Shown here: piece by piece, positions 25,862 to 37,794 of the stretch
Layout of the letters: the number at the start of each line of letters is the position of its first letter
How positions within the stretch are numbered: position 1 is the stretch's first letter
Assembly: GCF_921293875.1 (NCBI RefSeq)
Contig: NZ_CAKLDI010000001.1
Coordinates: forward strand, 1,270,475 to 1,334,474
DNA from: Vibrio stylophorae
GTDB lineage: Bacteria; Pseudomonadota; Gammaproteobacteria; Enterobacterales; Vibrionaceae
Length of the DNA stretch: 64,000 bases
Direction of reading: 5' to 3'
Translations under genes and position numbers: made by a program
Notes under the pieces: model-generated
Databases searched by the model: none
Told to the model about the DNA's origin: nothing
Seen by the model: the letters and a program-made list of their open reading frames with translations, nothing else

Positions 25862-26620
25862 TTATTTTTGTGTGTTGTCACTTGTTTGTGGTAGCTCGAC
25901 GCGGCGCCATTCTCCAGGCGCAAGACCATCGACGGTCCATGGGCCGAGTTGATATCGAATGAGGCGCAGCGTTGGATGGCCAATATGTGCGGTCATACGA
26001 CGAACTTGGCGGTTGCGACCTTCGCGCAGAGTGATGGCGAGCCAAGTGGTGGGAATGTTCGCGCGTTCGCGAATGGGTGGATTGCGCGGCCAGATATCAG
26101 GGGCATTCATGCGCTCAACTTTGGCTGGCAGCGTCATGCCATCTTTGAGCTCAACACCTTGGCGCAGGGCATCTAACGCTTGCTCTGAGGGCTCACCTTC
26201 CACTTGTACCCAGTAGGTTTTCGGCGATTTTGATTGGGGCTGCGTGAGTTTGGCCTGCAGTTTGCCATCATTGGTGAGTACCAAGAGTCCTTCGCTGTCT
26301 TTGTCTAAGCGACCTGCGGCGTACACATCTTTGACATCAATATACTGGGCAAGTGTGATGTCATTGGCTTCGCCTGAAAATTGAGTGAGCACATTAAAGG
26401 GTTTATTAAACAAAAGAATCTGCTGCGGGCCTTGCATTGGACGTGCGCTGCCCACCTGACGTTGGCGTGAAGGGCGTCGCGTTACGCTGCTCGATGTGTT
26501 GCGGTGCGAAGACGCGGTGCGAGTTACATTCGTTTTTTTAGAATGTGCCTTTTTTGAAGGTACTTTTGTAGAAGAGACTTTGGATTTTGAACCAGGCGCA
26601 GGTTTTAAGCGATTCGACAT
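25862..26620 (-). CDS. rluE: 23S rRNA pseudouridine synthase, RluE-like
   Basis: 252 residues: ~65 Ser/Lys/Arg/Thr-rich disordered residues, then an RsuA/RluE/RluF-type catalytic domain without an S4 domain. The catalytic Asp is in '[16 protein letters not shown]', and the C-terminal '[20 protein letters not shown]' motif is intact. E. coli RluE modifies U2457 of 23S rRNA; context next to mnmA supports this, though the basic tail is longer than usual. The ATG at 26620 is preferred over an upstream TTG; neither has a good ribosome site. Confidence 0.87.
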   Translation of the reverse strand: MSNRLKPAPGSKSKVSSTKVPSKKAHSKKTNVTRTASSHRNTSSSVTRRPSRQRQVGSARPMQGPQQILLFNKPFNVLTQFSGEANDITLAQYIDVKDVYAAGRLDKDSEGLLVLTNDGKLQAKLTQPQSKSPKTYWVQVEGEPSEQALDALRQGVELKDGMTLPAKVERMNAPDIWPRNPPIRERANIPTTWLAITLREGRNRQVRRMTAHIGHPTLRLIRYQLGPWTVDGLAPGEWRRVELPQTSDNTQK

Positions 26621-26729
26621 GACAAATGGCAATATCAGATAAGGAATGCGCGCAAGTATATCTTATTTACAGCAGGCATGGGTGGCGGTGTGAATGATAA
26701 GAAAAGTAGCTGGGATAAGTAAGATAAAG

Positions 26730-26757
26730 AAAAAGCACAATCAAAGATTGTGCTTTG
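26730..26757 (-). terminator. Minus-strand terminator upstream of rluE
   Basis: AAAGCACAATC-AAA-GATTGTGCTTT, perfect 11-bp stem with TTTTTCTTT on the minus strand; insulates rluE from cspD read-through. Confidence 0.75.
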
Positions 26758-26884
26758 TTACTTCCGTTACAATAATGCAACAAGCGCCGAGACGGCAAAA
26801 GCAATTTGATATTGCTCAAGGCATTACTGATGCATCTATTGTTTATTTGAATTTTTATTCACAGCATAACCTTGGGGGTTGCAT

Positions 26885-26915
26885 GCAACTCTTTTTTTCA
26901 AAGAAAAAGAGTTGC
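26885..26915 (-). terminator. Hairpin directly after cspD
   Basis: GCAACTCTTTTT with its complement AAAAAGAGTTGC around a TTCAAAG loop, 9 nt past the cspD stop. The U-stretch lies within the stem, so it may also act as a 3' stability element. Confidence 0.6.
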
Positions 26916-26923
26916 TGCCATGG

Positions 26924-27148
26924 TTAAGCGTTGGCACTATCCATATGGAGGAGTGTGATATTACTAGCGTGGTAGCCTTTCGGTCCTTCGTGAATATCGT
27001 ACTGCACCTGCTGGCCTGCCTTTAATGTGCGGTAGCCATCCATCTGAATGGTTGAATAATGGGCGAAAATATCGCCATCACCCATATCAGGGCAGATAAA
27101 ACCGAAGCCTTTTGCGTTGTTGAACCACTTCACTGTTCCCGTTGCCAT
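26924..27148 (-). CDS. cspD: Cold-shock-domain protein CspD
   Basis: 74 residues forming one OB-fold cold-shock domain. RNA-binding motifs are RNP1 'KGFGFI' and RNP2 'DIFAHY'. Placement divergent from clpS-clpA is the classical location of cspD, whose E. coli product inhibits DNA replication in stationary phase. AAGGATG lies ~8 nt before the ATG. Confidence 0.93.
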   Translation of the reverse strand: MATGTVKWFNNAKGFGFICPDMGDGDIFAHYSTIQMDGYRTLKAGQQVQYDIHEGPKGYHASNITLLHMDSANA

Positions 27149-27362
27149 ACGTTACATCCTTTTTCATTGACGAGTAATACTGGGGTGAATGTCAAATGAA
27201 TATCTATGCCTTTGATATTCAAATTGCTTTCCTTCTCCACTCTAGTAAAAAGGGCAGGGCAGTCAAGTGACGATGTGCAGAAATGGTAACAATTTTACTA
27301 AAATTTAATATATGCCGTATTAAACTGTAGCCGGCCCTGAAATCAATGACTAAGATGAGACT

Positions 27363-27683
27363 ATGAGTAAGTTATACGAATGGATTAACCCAGATTCTGA
27401 TGTGGCGTTTGAGGAAGAAACTGCGCTTCAGCCACCATCCATGTATCACGTGGTACTCAATAACGACGATTACACACCGATGGATTTTGTGGTCGAGGTT
27501 TTGCAGGTTTTCTTTGGCATGAATGCTGACCAAGCCTCGGATATTATGTTAACGGTGCACTATAAGGGCAAAGCATCTTGTGGCGTTTTTACCGCCGAGG
27601 TGGCGGAAACGAAGATGGCTCAGATCAATGCCTATGCCCGCGAGCAAGATCATCCACTGCTTTGCACCATCGAAAGAGCCTAA
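27363..27683 (+). CDS. clpS: ATP-dependent Clp protease adaptor ClpS
   Basis: 106 residues, standard length. ClpS binds N-degrons (Leu, Phe, Tyr, Trp) and hands them to ClpA. The core '[20 protein letters not shown]' contains the Asn/Asp residues that contact the N-terminal alpha-amine. A flexible N-terminal extension, needed for substrate handover, precedes it. Cotranscribed with clpA 38 nt downstream. Confidence 0.97.
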   Translation: MSKLYEWINPDSDVAFEEETALQPPSMYHVVLNNDDYTPMDFVVEVLQVFFGMNADQASDIMLTVHYKGKASCGVFTAEVAETKMAQINAYAREQDHPLLCTIERA

Positions 27684-27721
27684 AATAACACGATGCAAGC
27701 CATTGTTAGGGAAGGTGAATA

Positions 27722-30004
27722 ATGTTGAATAAAGAGCTTGAAGCCAGTCTAAATGGCGCCTTTGCGCAGGCGCGTGAACAGCGCCATGAATTTATGACTG
27801 TGGAACATCTTCTACTGGCCTTGTTGGATAATGCCAGCGCCCGTGAAGCGCTGGAGGCCTGTCTGGTCAATTTAGAGCGGCTGCGTACTGAGCTTGCCAG
27901 TTTTATCGCGCAAACAACGCCGTTGATTCCCAAAGACGATGAAACCAGAGAAACCCAGCCGACGCTCAGTTTTCAGCGTGTTCTACAACGTGCAGTATTT
28001 CATGTGCAATCTTCAGGGCGCACGGAAGTCACAGGTGCCAATGTTTTAGTCGCTATTTTTAGTGAGCAAGAATCACATGCAGCCTATTTGCTGAAAAAGA
28101 ATGATGTGAGCCGTTTGGATGTGGTGAACTTTATTTCACATGGCATTAGCAAAGATGATAGCCACAGCGAAGGCCTTTCTGGACAAGGACCATCGCATCA
28201 ACCCGGTGAACTGAATAGTGGTAGCACAGAAACTGCCAATGAAGATCGCTTAGAAAATTTTGCAACCAACTTAAACCAGTTGGCACGAGTCGGTGGCATC
28301 GATCCACTGATTGGGCGTGATAAAGAGTTAGAGCGCACGATTCAAGTTTTGTGTCGTCGCCGCAAAAATAACCCATTGCTAGTTGGTGAGGCCGGTGTCG
28401 GTAAAACGGCCATTGCTGAAGGTTTGGCATGGCGTATCGTCGAAGAACAAGTGCCAGACGTAATGCGTGATTGTGTGATTTACTCTTTGGATATTGGCTC
28501 TTTGCTGGCAGGCACAAAATATCGCGGTGATTTTGAAAAACGTTTTAAAGCAGTTCTCAAACAGCTAGAGCAAGAAGAAGACGCGATCCTCTTTATCGAT
28601 GAGATTCATACTATTGTTGGTGCGGGCGCAGCTTCTGGTGGTCAAGTAGATGCGGCAAACCTTATCAAACCATTACTCAGCAGTGGCAAGCTGCGTTGTA
28701 TTGGTTCAACCACATACCAAGAGTACGGCTCTATTTTTGAAAAAGAGCGCGCATTGGCTCGCCGTTTCCAGAAAATTGATGTGGTGGAGCCATCCATTGA
28801 CGACACCACAAAGATCTTGATGGGTTTGAAGTCCAAATATGAAGATCACCATGAGGTGAAATACACCAATAAGGCGATTCGCGCAGCAGTTGAGCTGTCG
28901 GCGAAATATATCAATGAACGTCACTTACCTGACAAAGCCATTGACGTGATTGATGAAGCGGGTGCACGTTGTCGATTGGTCGTCGCGAGTAAACGCAAAA
29001 AAACCATCAATGTTAGCGACATTGAATCGATGATTGCCAAGATGGCGCGTATCCCTGAGAAATCAGTATCGAGTTCGGATCGTGATGTGCTGCAATCGCT
29101 AGACGAAAAACTTAAGATGCTGGTTTTTGGCCAAGACTCTGCCATTAGCGCTTTGTCTGAAGCGATTAAATTGAGCCGAGCAGGTTTGGGTGCTGAGCAT
29201 AAGCCCGTGGGCTCATTCTTGTTTGCGGGCCCAACAGGGGTGGGTAAAACAGAAGTAACCGTACAGCTGGCGAAGTGTTTAGGTATTGAGCTCCTTCGCT
29301 TTGATATGTCCGAGTATATGGAGCGTCACACTGTGAGTCGTCTAATTGGTGCGCCTCCAGGTTATGTGGGCTATGACCAAGGCGGTTTGCTCACCGATGC
29401 TGTGATTAAACATCCGCATGCGGTTGTACTGCTTGATGAGATTGAAAAAGCGCATCCAGATGTGTTCAATCTATTACTGCAGGTCATGGATAACGGTACA
29501 CTTACGGATAATAACGGTCGTAAAGCTGATTTTCGTAATGTTATTTTGGTGATGACCACCAATGCTGGCGTTAGTGAAACGATTCGCAAATCCATTGGTT
29601 TGATTCAGCAAGATCACAGTCATGATGCCATGGGCGAAATTAAGAAGGTGTTCACCCCTGAGTTTCGTAACCGCTTGGATAACATCATTTGGTTTAACCA
29701 CTTGGATGTCAGCATCCTGACGCAAGTTGTCGATAAATTCATTGTGGAACTACAGGCACAGTTGGATGCGCGAGGTGTGTCCATGGAAGTCAGTGACGAA
29801 GCGCGGATCTGGCTGGGTAACCAGGGCTATGATCGCGCCATGGGTGCGCGTCCAATGGCACGTGTGATTCAGGAAAATCTGAAAAAACCACTAGCCAATG
29901 AGCTGTTGTTTGGCTGTCTAGCCAGTGGTGGTAGCGTACGAGTGGATCTGCAAGATGACAAACTCACCTTTGATTATTCAACTACTGAAGCCACGGTGAA
30001 TTAA
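27722..30004 (+). CDS. clpA: ATP-dependent Clp protease ATP-binding subunit ClpA
   Basis: 760 residues (E. coli 758). An N-terminal double Clp_N domain (about 1-145) binds ClpS; AAA-1 has Walker A 'GEAGVGKTA' near residue 222 and Walker B 'ILFIDEIHT'; AAA-2 has Walker A 'GPTGVGKTE' near 505 and '[11 protein letters not shown]'. The hexamer unfolds substrates and threads them into ClpP, which is not encoded here. GGAAGG ribosome site before ATG. Confidence 0.98.
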   Translation: MLNKELEASLNGAFAQAREQRHEFMTVEHLLLALLDNASAREALEACLVNLERLRTELASFIAQTTPLIPKDDETRETQPTLSFQRVLQRAVFHVQSSGRTEVTGANVLVAIFSEQESHAAYLLKKNDVSRLDVVNFISHGISKDDSHSEGLSGQGPSHQPGELNSGSTETANEDRLENFATNLNQLARVGGIDPLIGRDKELERTIQVLCRRRKNNPLLVGEAGVGKTAIAEGLAWRIVEEQVPDVMRDCVIYSLDIGSLLAGTKYRGDFEKRFKAVLKQLEQEEDAILFIDEIHTIVGAGAASGGQVDAANLIKPLLSSGKLRCIGSTTYQEYGSIFEKERALARRFQKIDVVEPSIDDTTKILMGLKSKYEDHHEVKYTNKAIRAAVELSAKYINERHLPDKAIDVIDEAGARCRLVVASKRKKTINVSDIESMIAKMARIPEKSVSSSDRDVLQSLDEKLKMLVFGQDSAISALSEAIKLSRAGLGAEHKPVGSFLFAGPTGVGKTEVTVQLAKCLGIELLRFDMSEYMERHTVSRLIGAPPGYVGYDQGGLLTDAVIKHPHAVVLLDEIEKAHPDVFNLLLQVMDNGTLTDNNGRKADFRNVILVMTTNAGVSETIRKSIGLIQQDHSHDAMGEIKKVFTPEFRNRLDNIIWFNHLDVSILTQVVDKFIVELQAQLDARGVSMEVSDEARIWLGNQGYDRAMGARPMARVIQENLKKPLANELLFGCLASGGSVRVDLQDDKLTFDYSTTEATVN

Positions 30005-30038
30005 CAGAGTCGAATGAGTTCACGCTCTTTATAACGAC

Positions 30039-30066
30039 AAACCCCAGCCATTGGCTGGGGTTTTGC
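30039..30066 (+). terminator. Terminator of clpS-clpA
   Basis: AACCCCAGCC-ATT-GGCTGGGGTTTT 35 nt after the clpA stop. Confidence 0.88.
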
Positions 30067-30109
30067 GTTTTAAACTTTGCTGCAACAGCTGGTGCAGTCA
30101 AAGGAAATA

Positions 30110-31087
<978 letters not shown>

Positions 31088-31098
<11 letters not shown>

Positions 31099-31804
31099 GC
31101 GATGCTCCAGGGAACGCCAGTTGCTGCTGGTGATAAACGCTAGCGGGTAATGCTTGTTCGCGTGTTTGCATCAATATATCCAGATATTGCCTGCGCGGCA
31201 TTAATTGCGCGCCCAAGGACATTAAATGCGGGTTTTCCATTTGGCAGTCAATCCAATGACCACCATGTTTGGCAAAGTGATGGCTAAAGGCCCAGAGCGC
31301 GATTTTTGATGCGTTAGTGGCACGTGAAAACATCGACTCACCGCAAAACATTGCGCCACAAGCGATACCATAAAAACCGCCAACGAGTTGGTCTTGATGC
31401 CAAACCTCAATTGAGTGCGCATGGCCGAGATGATGCAGATAGATATAGGCTTGGGCGATCTCTTTGGTGATCCAAGTCCCGGTGTTTGGGCGGTGGCGGC
31501 ATCCGGCAATTACGCCCGCAAAATCACAATTGATGGTGACCACATATTGCGCTTTTCGTTGAAATTTGTGGCTGCTTCGACTGAGGTAGGGGGTGCAAGG
31601 ATCAAAGAGCGCACGGGTTGACGGGCTCCACCATAAGATGGGCTCCCCTTGGTTGTACCATGGGAAAATGCCATGTCGATAAGCTTCAATGAGACGCTCT
31701 GGCCGCAAATCACCGCCAATAGCCAATAGCCCATCGGGTTCACTCAGCGCTTGGTCTGGTATCGGGAATTGAACATGATGTGGGCTAAGTTCGGTCAAAT
31801 ACAT
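31088..31804 (-). CDS. aat: Leucyl/phenylalanyl-tRNA--protein transferase
   Basis: 238 residues. Aat adds Leu or Phe to proteins with N-terminal Lys or Arg. Conserved blocks: 'PDGLLAIGGDLRPERLIEAY', 'GIFPWYNQGEPILWWSP' and the GNAT-like core 'EVWHQDQLVGGFYGIACG' with 'FCGESMFSRATNASKIAL'. Part of the same N-end-rule cluster as bpt and clpS/clpA. Ribosome site is weak. Confidence 0.96.
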
Positions 31805-31907
31805 GGCAGCGGATTGAGAACAATATAGAGGGGGAAATTATACGTTGCTTATGGAAAACAATATACCAGATGAAAAAACAATACTGCGTATGGATAGCAC
31901 AGATAAA

Positions 31908-31930
31908 AAAACCGCCCGAAGGCGGTTTTT
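31908..31930 (-). terminator. Terminator of aspC
   Basis: Minus strand AAAAACCGCC-TTCG-GGCGGTTTTTTT, UUCG loop, 15 nt after the stop. Confidence 0.9.
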
Positions 31931-31944
31931 AAAACTGAGTGTAC

Positions 31945-33150
31945 TTATGCAGTGACTGGCTCAAGTACAGCAGCAATAGACTCACAGAGTTTGTCCATAT
32001 TGCTGGTGGTCATGCCTGCAACGCTGATGCGGCCAGAGCCTACGATGTAGACACCAAACTCATCTTTCAAGCGCTTCACTTGCTCTGGAGATAGACCCGA
32101 GAAGGAGAACATACCGGTTTGACGGCTGATAAAGCTAAAGTCTTGCGACACACCTTTCTCTTTGAGTGTTTTAACAAACAACTCACGCATCTCTTGAATG
32201 CGATCGCGCATCTCAGTTACTTCTTGTTCCCACTCGGCACGAAGTGCTGGATTATCTAAAATCTCAGTGGCCACTTTACCGCCGTGCGCTGGTGGGTTGG
32301 AGTAGATGGTACGGATGATGCTTTTCGCTTGGCTAAATGCTGTTGCTGCGATGTCGCTGGTTGCTGCAGCTAGTGTAAAGGCACCGACGCGCTCGTTGTA
32401 CATACCAAAGTTCTTAGAGAATGAACTAGCAACCAAAAGCTCAGGGCAAACCTTCGCAAACAAACGTAGGCCTTCTGCATCTTCTTCTACGCCGCGGCCA
32501 AAGCCTTGGTATGCAAAGTCAAATAGAGGAAGCAGAGATTTGCGCGCACATAGTTCAGCAATTTGTTGCCACTGCGCTGCAGTTGGATCGATACCGGTTG
32601 GGTTATGGCAGCAGCCGTGAAGTAGCACCACATCGCCTGCTTGTGCTTGCTCTAGATCTTCAAGCATCGCCGCAAAGTCCATATCGCGATTTGCTGCGTT
32701 ATAGTAGCGGTATTGCTGCACGGTCAAACCCGCAGCATTAAATACGTTGTTGTGGTTCGCCCATGTTGGGTTGCTGACCCAAATGGTATCGCTGCTCAAC
32801 TGGCGCTTAATAAATTCTGCGGCAATACGCAGTGCACCAGTACCGCCAGGTGCTTGCGCTGTTTGAACGCGTTTTTCAGCAATTAGCTGTGCATCTTGAC
32901 CAAAGAGAAGTTTTTGAACCGCCAGTGCATATTCAGGAGCACCCGGAATGCTGAGGTAAGATTTGGTGGTCTCTTTCTCAAGCAATAGGGCCTCTGCTTT
33001 TTTCACTGTATTAAGAACAGGCGTCTCGCCGGCGTTCGTTTTGTAGATACCAACACCAAGGTTGATTTTGTTACTGCGGCTGTCAGCTTTGAACTCTTCA
33101 GTTAAGCCAAGAATTGGGTCTGCGGGCGCTGCGATAATTTTTTCAAACAT
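31945..33150 (-). CDS. aspC: Aspartate/aromatic aminotransferase (AspC/TyrB class)
   Basis: 401 residues, a class I PLP aminotransferase that interconverts aspartate and oxaloacetate (aromatic activity possible). N-terminus [16 protein letters not shown] matches AspC. The PLP lysine is in '[16 protein letters not shown]', substrate-binding residues in 'NPTWANH' and '[12 protein letters not shown]' (the family normally has HxCCHNPTG), and the C-terminal Arg in 'GSGRISVAG'. An ATG three codons upstream lacks a ribosome site. Note that aspC feeds aspartate to AsnA in this same window. Confidence 0.92.
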   Translation of the reverse strand: MFEKIIAAPADPILGLTEEFKADSRSNKINLGVGIYKTNAGETPVLNTVKKAEALLLEKETTKSYLSIPGAPEYALAVQKLLFGQDAQLIAEKRVQTAQAPGGTGALRIAAEFIKRQLSSDTIWVSNPTWANHNNVFNAAGLTVQQYRYYNAANRDMDFAAMLEDLEQAQAGDVVLLHGCCHNPTGIDPTAAQWQQIAELCARKSLLPLFDFAYQGFGRGVEEDAEGLRLFAKVCPELLVASSFSKNFGMYNERVGAFTLAAATSDIAATAFSQAKSIIRTIYSNPPAHGGKVATEILDNPALRAEWEQEVTEMRDRIQEMRELFVKTLKEKGVSQDFSFISRQTGMFSFSGLSPEQVKRLKDEFGVYIVGSGRISVAGMTTSNMDKLCESIAAVLEPVTA

Positions 33151-33282
33151 TTGCGTCATCCATGCTGTGTTCGAGAGAAAAGGGTCTGCTCAAATTTATA
33201 CCGTTAACTGATATAAATTGACACTATTTTCTGAATAATCTTTCGTGAAATTGATCAATTTCCGAACAAACGATAAACATAA

Positions 33283-33310
33283 AAAAGCGCAGCAGGTGCT
33301 GCGCTTTTAT
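33283..33310 (-). terminator. Terminator of asnS
   Basis: Minus strand AAAAGCGCAGCA-CC-TGCTGCGCTTTTTTATG, ~12 nt after the stop. Confidence 0.9.
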
Positions 33311-33320
33311 TTTCGAGAGC

Positions 33321-34721
33321 TTAGAAGTTCGCGTTACGTGGTGTACGAGGGAATGGAATCACATCACGCACGTTGCCCATGCCAGTGACGTATGAAACCA
33401 AACGCTCAAAACCAAGACCGAAGCCAGCGTGTGGTACGGTGCCGTAACGGCGTAGATCGCGATACCAGTTCATATGCTCTGGGTCGATACCCATTTCAAC
33501 CATACGCGCATCTAGAATATCTAGACGCTCTTCACGTTGTGAACCACCAATGATTTCACCAATGCCAGGGGCCAAAACGTCCATCGCAGCAACGGTTTTG
33601 CCATCATCATTCATACGCATGTAGAAGGCTTTGATATCTTTAGGATAGTTTTTCACGATCACTGGCGCTTTAAAGTGCTCTTCAGCAAGGAAGCGCTCGT
33701 GCTCAGAAGACATATCGATACCCCATTCAACAGGGAATTCAAATTCACGGCCAGAATCAAGCAGGATTTGAATCGCATCGGTATAGTCTACTTGTGCGAA
33801 ATCTGAAGCGACGAATTGCTCAAGACGGGTAACAGCTTCTTTATCGATGCGCTGCGCAAAGAACTCAAGATCATCGCGGCACTCTTCAAGTGCAGCTTTG
33901 AACACATACTTCAGCATATCTTCGGCAAGTTTTGCAACGTCATCTAGTTCTGCGAACGCAACTTCAGGCTCAACCATCCAGAACTCAGCCAAGTGGCGGC
34001 TGGTGTTTGAGTTTTCAGCGCGGAATGTTGGACCAAATGTGTAAACCTTGCTAAGTGCACAAGCGTAAGCTTCTGCGTTTAGCTGACCAGATACGGTCAA
34101 GAAGGTTTCTTTACCAAAGAAATCTTCGCTGTAATCCACATCACCTTTGTCAGTGCGTGGCAGGTTGTTCATATCCAGCGTTGAGACGCGGAACATTTCA
34201 CCAGCACCTTCACAGTCAGAAGCTGTGATCAGTGGCGCAGACATCCAGAAGAAGCCTTGCTCGTGATAAAAACGGTGAATCGCTTGTGATAGACAGTTAC
34301 GGACACGAGCAACCGCACCAATCACGTTGGTACGAGGGCGAAGGTGCGCAACTTCACGAAGATATTCGATAGAGTGGCGAGTTTTTGCCATTGGGTAAGT
34401 GTCAGCATCTTCAACCCAGCCAACCACTTTTACGTTAGTGGCTTGCAGTTCAAAGGCTTGGCCTTGTCCTGGCGATTCAACAACCTTACCTGTGATTTCC
34501 ACTGAACAACCCGTAGTTAGACGAAGAACCTCGTCTTGGTAATTATTCAGTTCATTAGGAACCACGGCCTGAATCGGGTCGAAACATGAGCCGTCATAGA
34601 TGGCAAGAAAAGAGATTCCAGCTTTGGAATCACGACGGGTACGAATCCAGCCGCGAACTGTGACTTCACTGTCAACAGCGCATCGGCCCTTCAGTACGTC
34701 GACTACAGGCACGTAAGTCAT
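33321..34721 (-). CDS. asnS: Asparaginyl-tRNA synthetase
   Basis: 466 residues, identical to the E. coli enzyme in length. An N-terminal OB-fold anticodon-binding domain ('[19 protein letters not shown]') is followed by the class II core: motif 2 '[20 protein letters not shown]' and motif 3 '[13 protein letters not shown]'. The frame is open ~100 codons upstream but without homology; [12 protein letters not shown] at 34721 is the family start, with a GGAG 13 nt before it. Confidence 0.97.
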   Translation of the reverse strand: MTYVPVVDVLKGRCAVDSEVTVRGWIRTRRDSKAGISFLAIYDGSCFDPIQAVVPNELNNYQDEVLRLTTGCSVEITGKVVESPGQGQAFELQATNVKVVGWVEDADTYPMAKTRHSIEYLREVAHLRPRTNVIGAVARVRNCLSQAIHRFYHEQGFFWMSAPLITASDCEGAGEMFRVSTLDMNNLPRTDKGDVDYSEDFFGKETFLTVSGQLNAEAYACALSKVYTFGPTFRAENSNTSRHLAEFWMVEPEVAFAELDDVAKLAEDMLKYVFKAALEECRDDLEFFAQRIDKEAVTRLEQFVASDFAQVDYTDAIQILLDSGREFEFPVEWGIDMSSEHERFLAEEHFKAPVIVKNYPKDIKAFYMRMNDDGKTVAAMDVLAPGIGEIIGGSQREERLDILDARMVEMGIDPEHMNWYRDLRRYGTVPHAGFGLGFERLVSYVTGMGNVRDVIPFPRTPRNANF

Positions 34722-35016
34722 AATGAGTCTATATCTCCGTTGGTGCACTAAGTGCAATTTTTGTGTTTTTCCAAACAGCAATATTACCTGTGGATGGCGC
34801 GGCTGCAAGCGATGATCGCGTTGAAGCGGTAATTCTTTTACTTTTTTTTCTTTCAATGGATTTTTTCTGTTTAAAAAATGCTCGAACTTGGTCCGTCGCA
34901 CAAAATTTCCTGATCGAAATGCAAAATGGTCACGAAACCGTTTTCCCCATCGCTTTTTTCCGGCATAGTCTGCAACTATTTTGTGATATCGCCATGTAAT
35001 TAAAGGAGATGTGTGA
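34722..35016. other. Divergent promoter region asnS / Nudix-PAP2
   Basis: 295 bp between divergent starts, with T-rich tracts near 34830-34870. It should carry both promoters; no palindromic operator is evident. Confidence 0.5.
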
Positions 35017-36498
35017 ATGAGTGGTATTTTCACGCGTTGGCTCGGCGTTTTATTGAGTGTGCTGTGGTTGCCTTCAGCAGTGGTGCAAGCATCAGAGCCG
35101 GGGGCGCAATCGGCGTCACTGCCGCCTGAAAGTGCGGTCTGTGTGATCCGCCATGAGCAGCAAGTGTTGATGACGCTGGATAAATTTACCGGTCGTTATG
35201 CATTACCTGGCGGCGGTATTGAGGCCGGTGAGACTGCGCAGCAAGCCGCGGTGCGTGAAGTATATGAAGAAACGGGCGCAGTGGTTCGCGTCGTTCAGCC
35301 TTTGGCTGTGATTAATCAAACCAATATGGTTTATAGCTGTGTGACTGAGCGTCCTTTGCCAGTGGCAGCGCATGCCGATCCACGTGGCGAGCATATTGTG
35401 GCCGCTTGGTTTGCACCGCATTTTGATAAAGAGATCAAAGCGGTTTATCTGCTCAACCCAGAATTACAAGCCACAAAAGATTTTCGATTTAAGCGACATA
35501 TTGCGCAATTAAGCAAATGGCGCGATCAGACCCCAGAGAGTGCGATTACGGTGTATACCGATTTATCGGCGAATGCTTCTGCACTGCATCGATTAGAATT
35601 GCCATTGATTGCAGGTCTACAAAACTCAGTTGCTTCTTTGCCTGATATTCTGTCGCGACTGGTTTCTGGCGTACTGTTGGCAGCTAATTTATTTGGCGAA
35701 GGTGCGCTGGTTGCTTGTTTAATTCCCTTGGTATTTGGCCTGTGGGGACGTCAAGCGGGGCTCACGTTTATTTTTTACGTGATGGGGGCTGCGGTGCTGA
35801 TCGCCGTTGCCAAACAGCTCATTGCTTGGCCGCGTCCTTTCATTTATTGGCCTGATCTACAGCAGATGAATGCTTCTGGATTTGGCATGCCAAGTGGGCA
35901 TACCTACTTATCCGCAATTTTGTGGGGGCTTGCTTATTTTGCACTGCGCGATGGACTCAAAGTGAAAATTTCATGGATGGTGCCTGTGCTGATGGTGATC
36001 CTCACGGCAACGGCGCGGGTTTGGCTTGGCGTTCATTTTATTTCAGATGTGGTGTTTGGCGCGCTATTTGGCGGTGTGACGATTTGGCATTGGCGTCGCC
36101 TGATTGATCGTAAAAGATTGGATCTGCAAGAGCAGCTGAATCTGCCGATGTTTTGGTTGGTGATTTCGGTGATGTTACTGGCGGGTGCGATCTTTACGCA
36201 AAATCCGACCTTGGTCTATGCCTTTGCATCGGCTTGGAGCATTGCCTTGGCCTTGAGCTATATTCGCCGTAAAAATTGGCAGCTCAATCGCGCTGTCAGT
36301 GCAAAATATCGCTGGTTAACCGTGGCGTCGATTGGCTTTGTTTTGCTGGTGGTTTGGAGTCTACTCAAGGTTTATGTGATGACTCAGACGGGCGCCCTGG
36401 CGATTGTGATGGGTTATACCGTTGCGCTGTGGATCTTAACGTTCTTGGTCTTTGTGATGACCGCAGGTTGGGCTCATCATAGTCAGCAGCAAGCTTAG
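35017..36498 (+). CDS. Exported Nudix-PAP2 fusion phosphatase
   Basis: 493 residues with two enzymatic domains. A signal peptide/anchor (about 1-25) is followed by a Nudix domain whose box runs from G66 to A88 (G-x5-E72-x7-R80E81-x2-E84E85-x-G), fully intact. After a ~100-residue linker comes a polytopic PAP2 domain with K266-x6-R273P274, PSGH at 292-295 and R334-x5-H340-x3-D344, all catalytic residues present. The C-terminal ~150 residues add more membrane helices. Both domains probably face the periplasm and could remove phosphate in two steps from an exported pyrophosphate such as an isoprenoid or nucleotide; the substrate is inferred. AAGGAG 8 nt before ATG. Confidence 0.87.
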   Translation: MSGIFTRWLGVLLSVLWLPSAVVQASEPGAQSASLPPESAVCVIRHEQQVLMTLDKFTGRYALPGGGIEAGETAQQAAVREVYEETGAVVRVVQPLAVINQTNMVYSCVTERPLPVAAHADPRGEHIVAAWFAPHFDKEIKAVYLLNPELQATKDFRFKRHIAQLSKWRDQTPESAITVYTDLSANASALHRLELPLIAGLQNSVASLPDILSRLVSGVLLAANLFGEGALVACLIPLVFGLWGRQAGLTFIFYVMGAAVLIAVAKQLIAWPRPFIYWPDLQQMNASGFGMPSGHTYLSAILWGLAYFALRDGLKVKISWMVPVLMVILTATARVWLGVHFISDVVFGALFGGVTIWHWRRLIDRKRLDLQEQLNLPMFWLVISVMLLAGAIFTQNPTLVYAFASAWSIALALSYIRRKNWQLNRAVSAKYRWLTVASIGFVLLVVWSLLKVYVMTQTGALAIVMGYTVALWILTFLVFVMTAGWAHHSQQQA

Positions 36499-36542
36499 CT
36501 GTGAAATTTCAGTAAGAAATTTAAGTGAGAATTTAAAATTGA

Positions 36543-36568
36543 AAAAGGCGCCTATTGGCGCCTTTTGA
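36543..36568 (+). terminator. Terminator of the Nudix-PAP2 gene
   Basis: AAAAAGGCGCC-TATT-GGCGCCTTTT, ~45 nt after the stop. Confidence 0.87.
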
Positions 36569-36673
36569 TTGAGTAAAACATGTGTGCAAGCACTTGCGAA
36601 AGCGTTGATGAAAGCGCAAGGGCTCATCTTTCATTTTGTTCGTCCGTTTTGCTCCTTGCGTGCACTATGCTCG

Positions 36674-37675
36674 CTATGCATTGAGCTCAACTAACTCGTT
36701 ACCAGATATTTCACCTTGGCTAAATTTCAGCACGCTGGTTAGCGTGGTATCTGCAATATTGGCCAGAGCTTCTTTGGTTAAAAATGCCTGATGGCCGGTA
36801 AAGAGCACATTGTGACAGGCGGATAGGCGGCGGAAGATATCATCCTGAATGACGTCATTGGATTTATCTTCAAAGAACAGCTCTTTTTCGTTGTCATAGA
36901 CATCCAGACCCAAGGCACCAATTTGCCCTTGTTTGAGTGCTTCGATGGCGTCACTTGAGTTCAATAAACCGCCGCGGCTGGTGTTGACAATCATCACGCC
37001 TGGTTTCATCTTGGCAAAGGACTCTGCATTGAGCATATGCGTGTTTTCAGGCATTAATGGGCAATGTAGGGTGATGATATCGGCTTTCTCGTAAATCTCA
37101 TCAAGCGTGGTATAACGCGCACCTAAATCGATAGCTTCCTGCGCAGGATAGGGGTCATAGCACAATATATCCATGCCAAAGCCCTTAAGGATGCGCATTG
37201 CTGCTAGGCCGATTTTACCGCTACCAATAACGCCAACTGTTTTGCCAAAAAAGTTAAAGCCAGTTAAACCTTCAAGCGAGAAGTTTGCGTCACGGGTACG
37301 CTGGTACGCACGGTGGAAACGGCGGTTGAGTGAGAGCATCAGACCGACGGCATGCTCAGCCACGGCTTCTGGTGAGTAGGCCGGTACGCGAACCACTTGA
37401 ATGCCGTATTTTTTTGCGGCGGCGAGATCAACCTTATCAAATCCGGCGCAGCGCATGGCAATGAGCTTGGTACCATTTTCAGCGAGCTCTTTTAGGACTG
37501 CATCATCAACATCGTCGTTGACGAAAGCGCAGACCACATCAAAACCTTGAGCAATTTTCGCGGTCCTTTGCGTGAGGCGAAAATCAAAATAATGAATATC
37601 AAACTGGTAGGTTTGATTAATTTGTTCAAAGGAGATTTGGTCGTACTTCTTCGAACTAAACAATGCAATTTTCAT
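36674..37675 (-). CDS. ldhA: Fermentative D-lactate dehydrogenase
   Basis: 333 residues (E. coli LdhA 329). Reduces pyruvate to D-lactate with NADH. N-terminus MKIALFSSKKYD and 'MRCAGFDKVDL' are diagnostic; the NAD site is 'GVIGSGKIGLAAMRIL', and the catalytic Arg, Glu and His lie in 'NTSRGGLL', 'VYDNEKELFFED' and 'FTGHQAFLT'. The ATG at 37675 is chosen over a GTG three codons upstream, which sits too close to AAGGGA. Monocistronic. Confidence 0.95.
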   Translation of the reverse strand: MKIALFSSKKYDQISFEQINQTYQFDIHYFDFRLTQRTAKIAQGFDVVCAFVNDDVDDAVLKELAENGTKLIAMRCAGFDKVDLAAAKKYGIQVVRVPAYSPEAVAEHAVGLMLSLNRRFHRAYQRTRDANFSLEGLTGFNFFGKTVGVIGSGKIGLAAMRILKGFGMDILCYDPYPAQEAIDLGARYTTLDEIYEKADIITLHCPLMPENTHMLNAESFAKMKPGVMIVNTSRGGLLNSSDAIEALKQGQIGALGLDVYDNEKELFFEDKSNDVIQDDIFRRLSACHNVLFTGHQAFLTKEALANIADTTLTSVLKFSQGEISGNELVELNA

Positions 37676-37794
37676 ATCGGCCACTTCCCTTAAGTCGTAG
37701 TTTTATTACAAATAAGCTACCACGCTTTCACAACCAAGGGAAGTTTGTATGACAAATTGAATTCATTGATGTTTTCAATCAATCAAGCCCATTT

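Larger units (their letters stand above)
26621..26923. other. 303-bp region between rluE and cspD
   Basis: Contains two hairpins (26730-26757 and 26885-26915), both fitting minus-strand termination after cspD, and must also hold the rluE promoter. No credible coding sequence. Confidence 0.55.

Noticed and set aside
26694-26927. 77-residue plus-strand frame between rluE and cspD
   Set aside because: It runs across two terminator-like hairpins, overlaps the cspD end and has no ribosome site.
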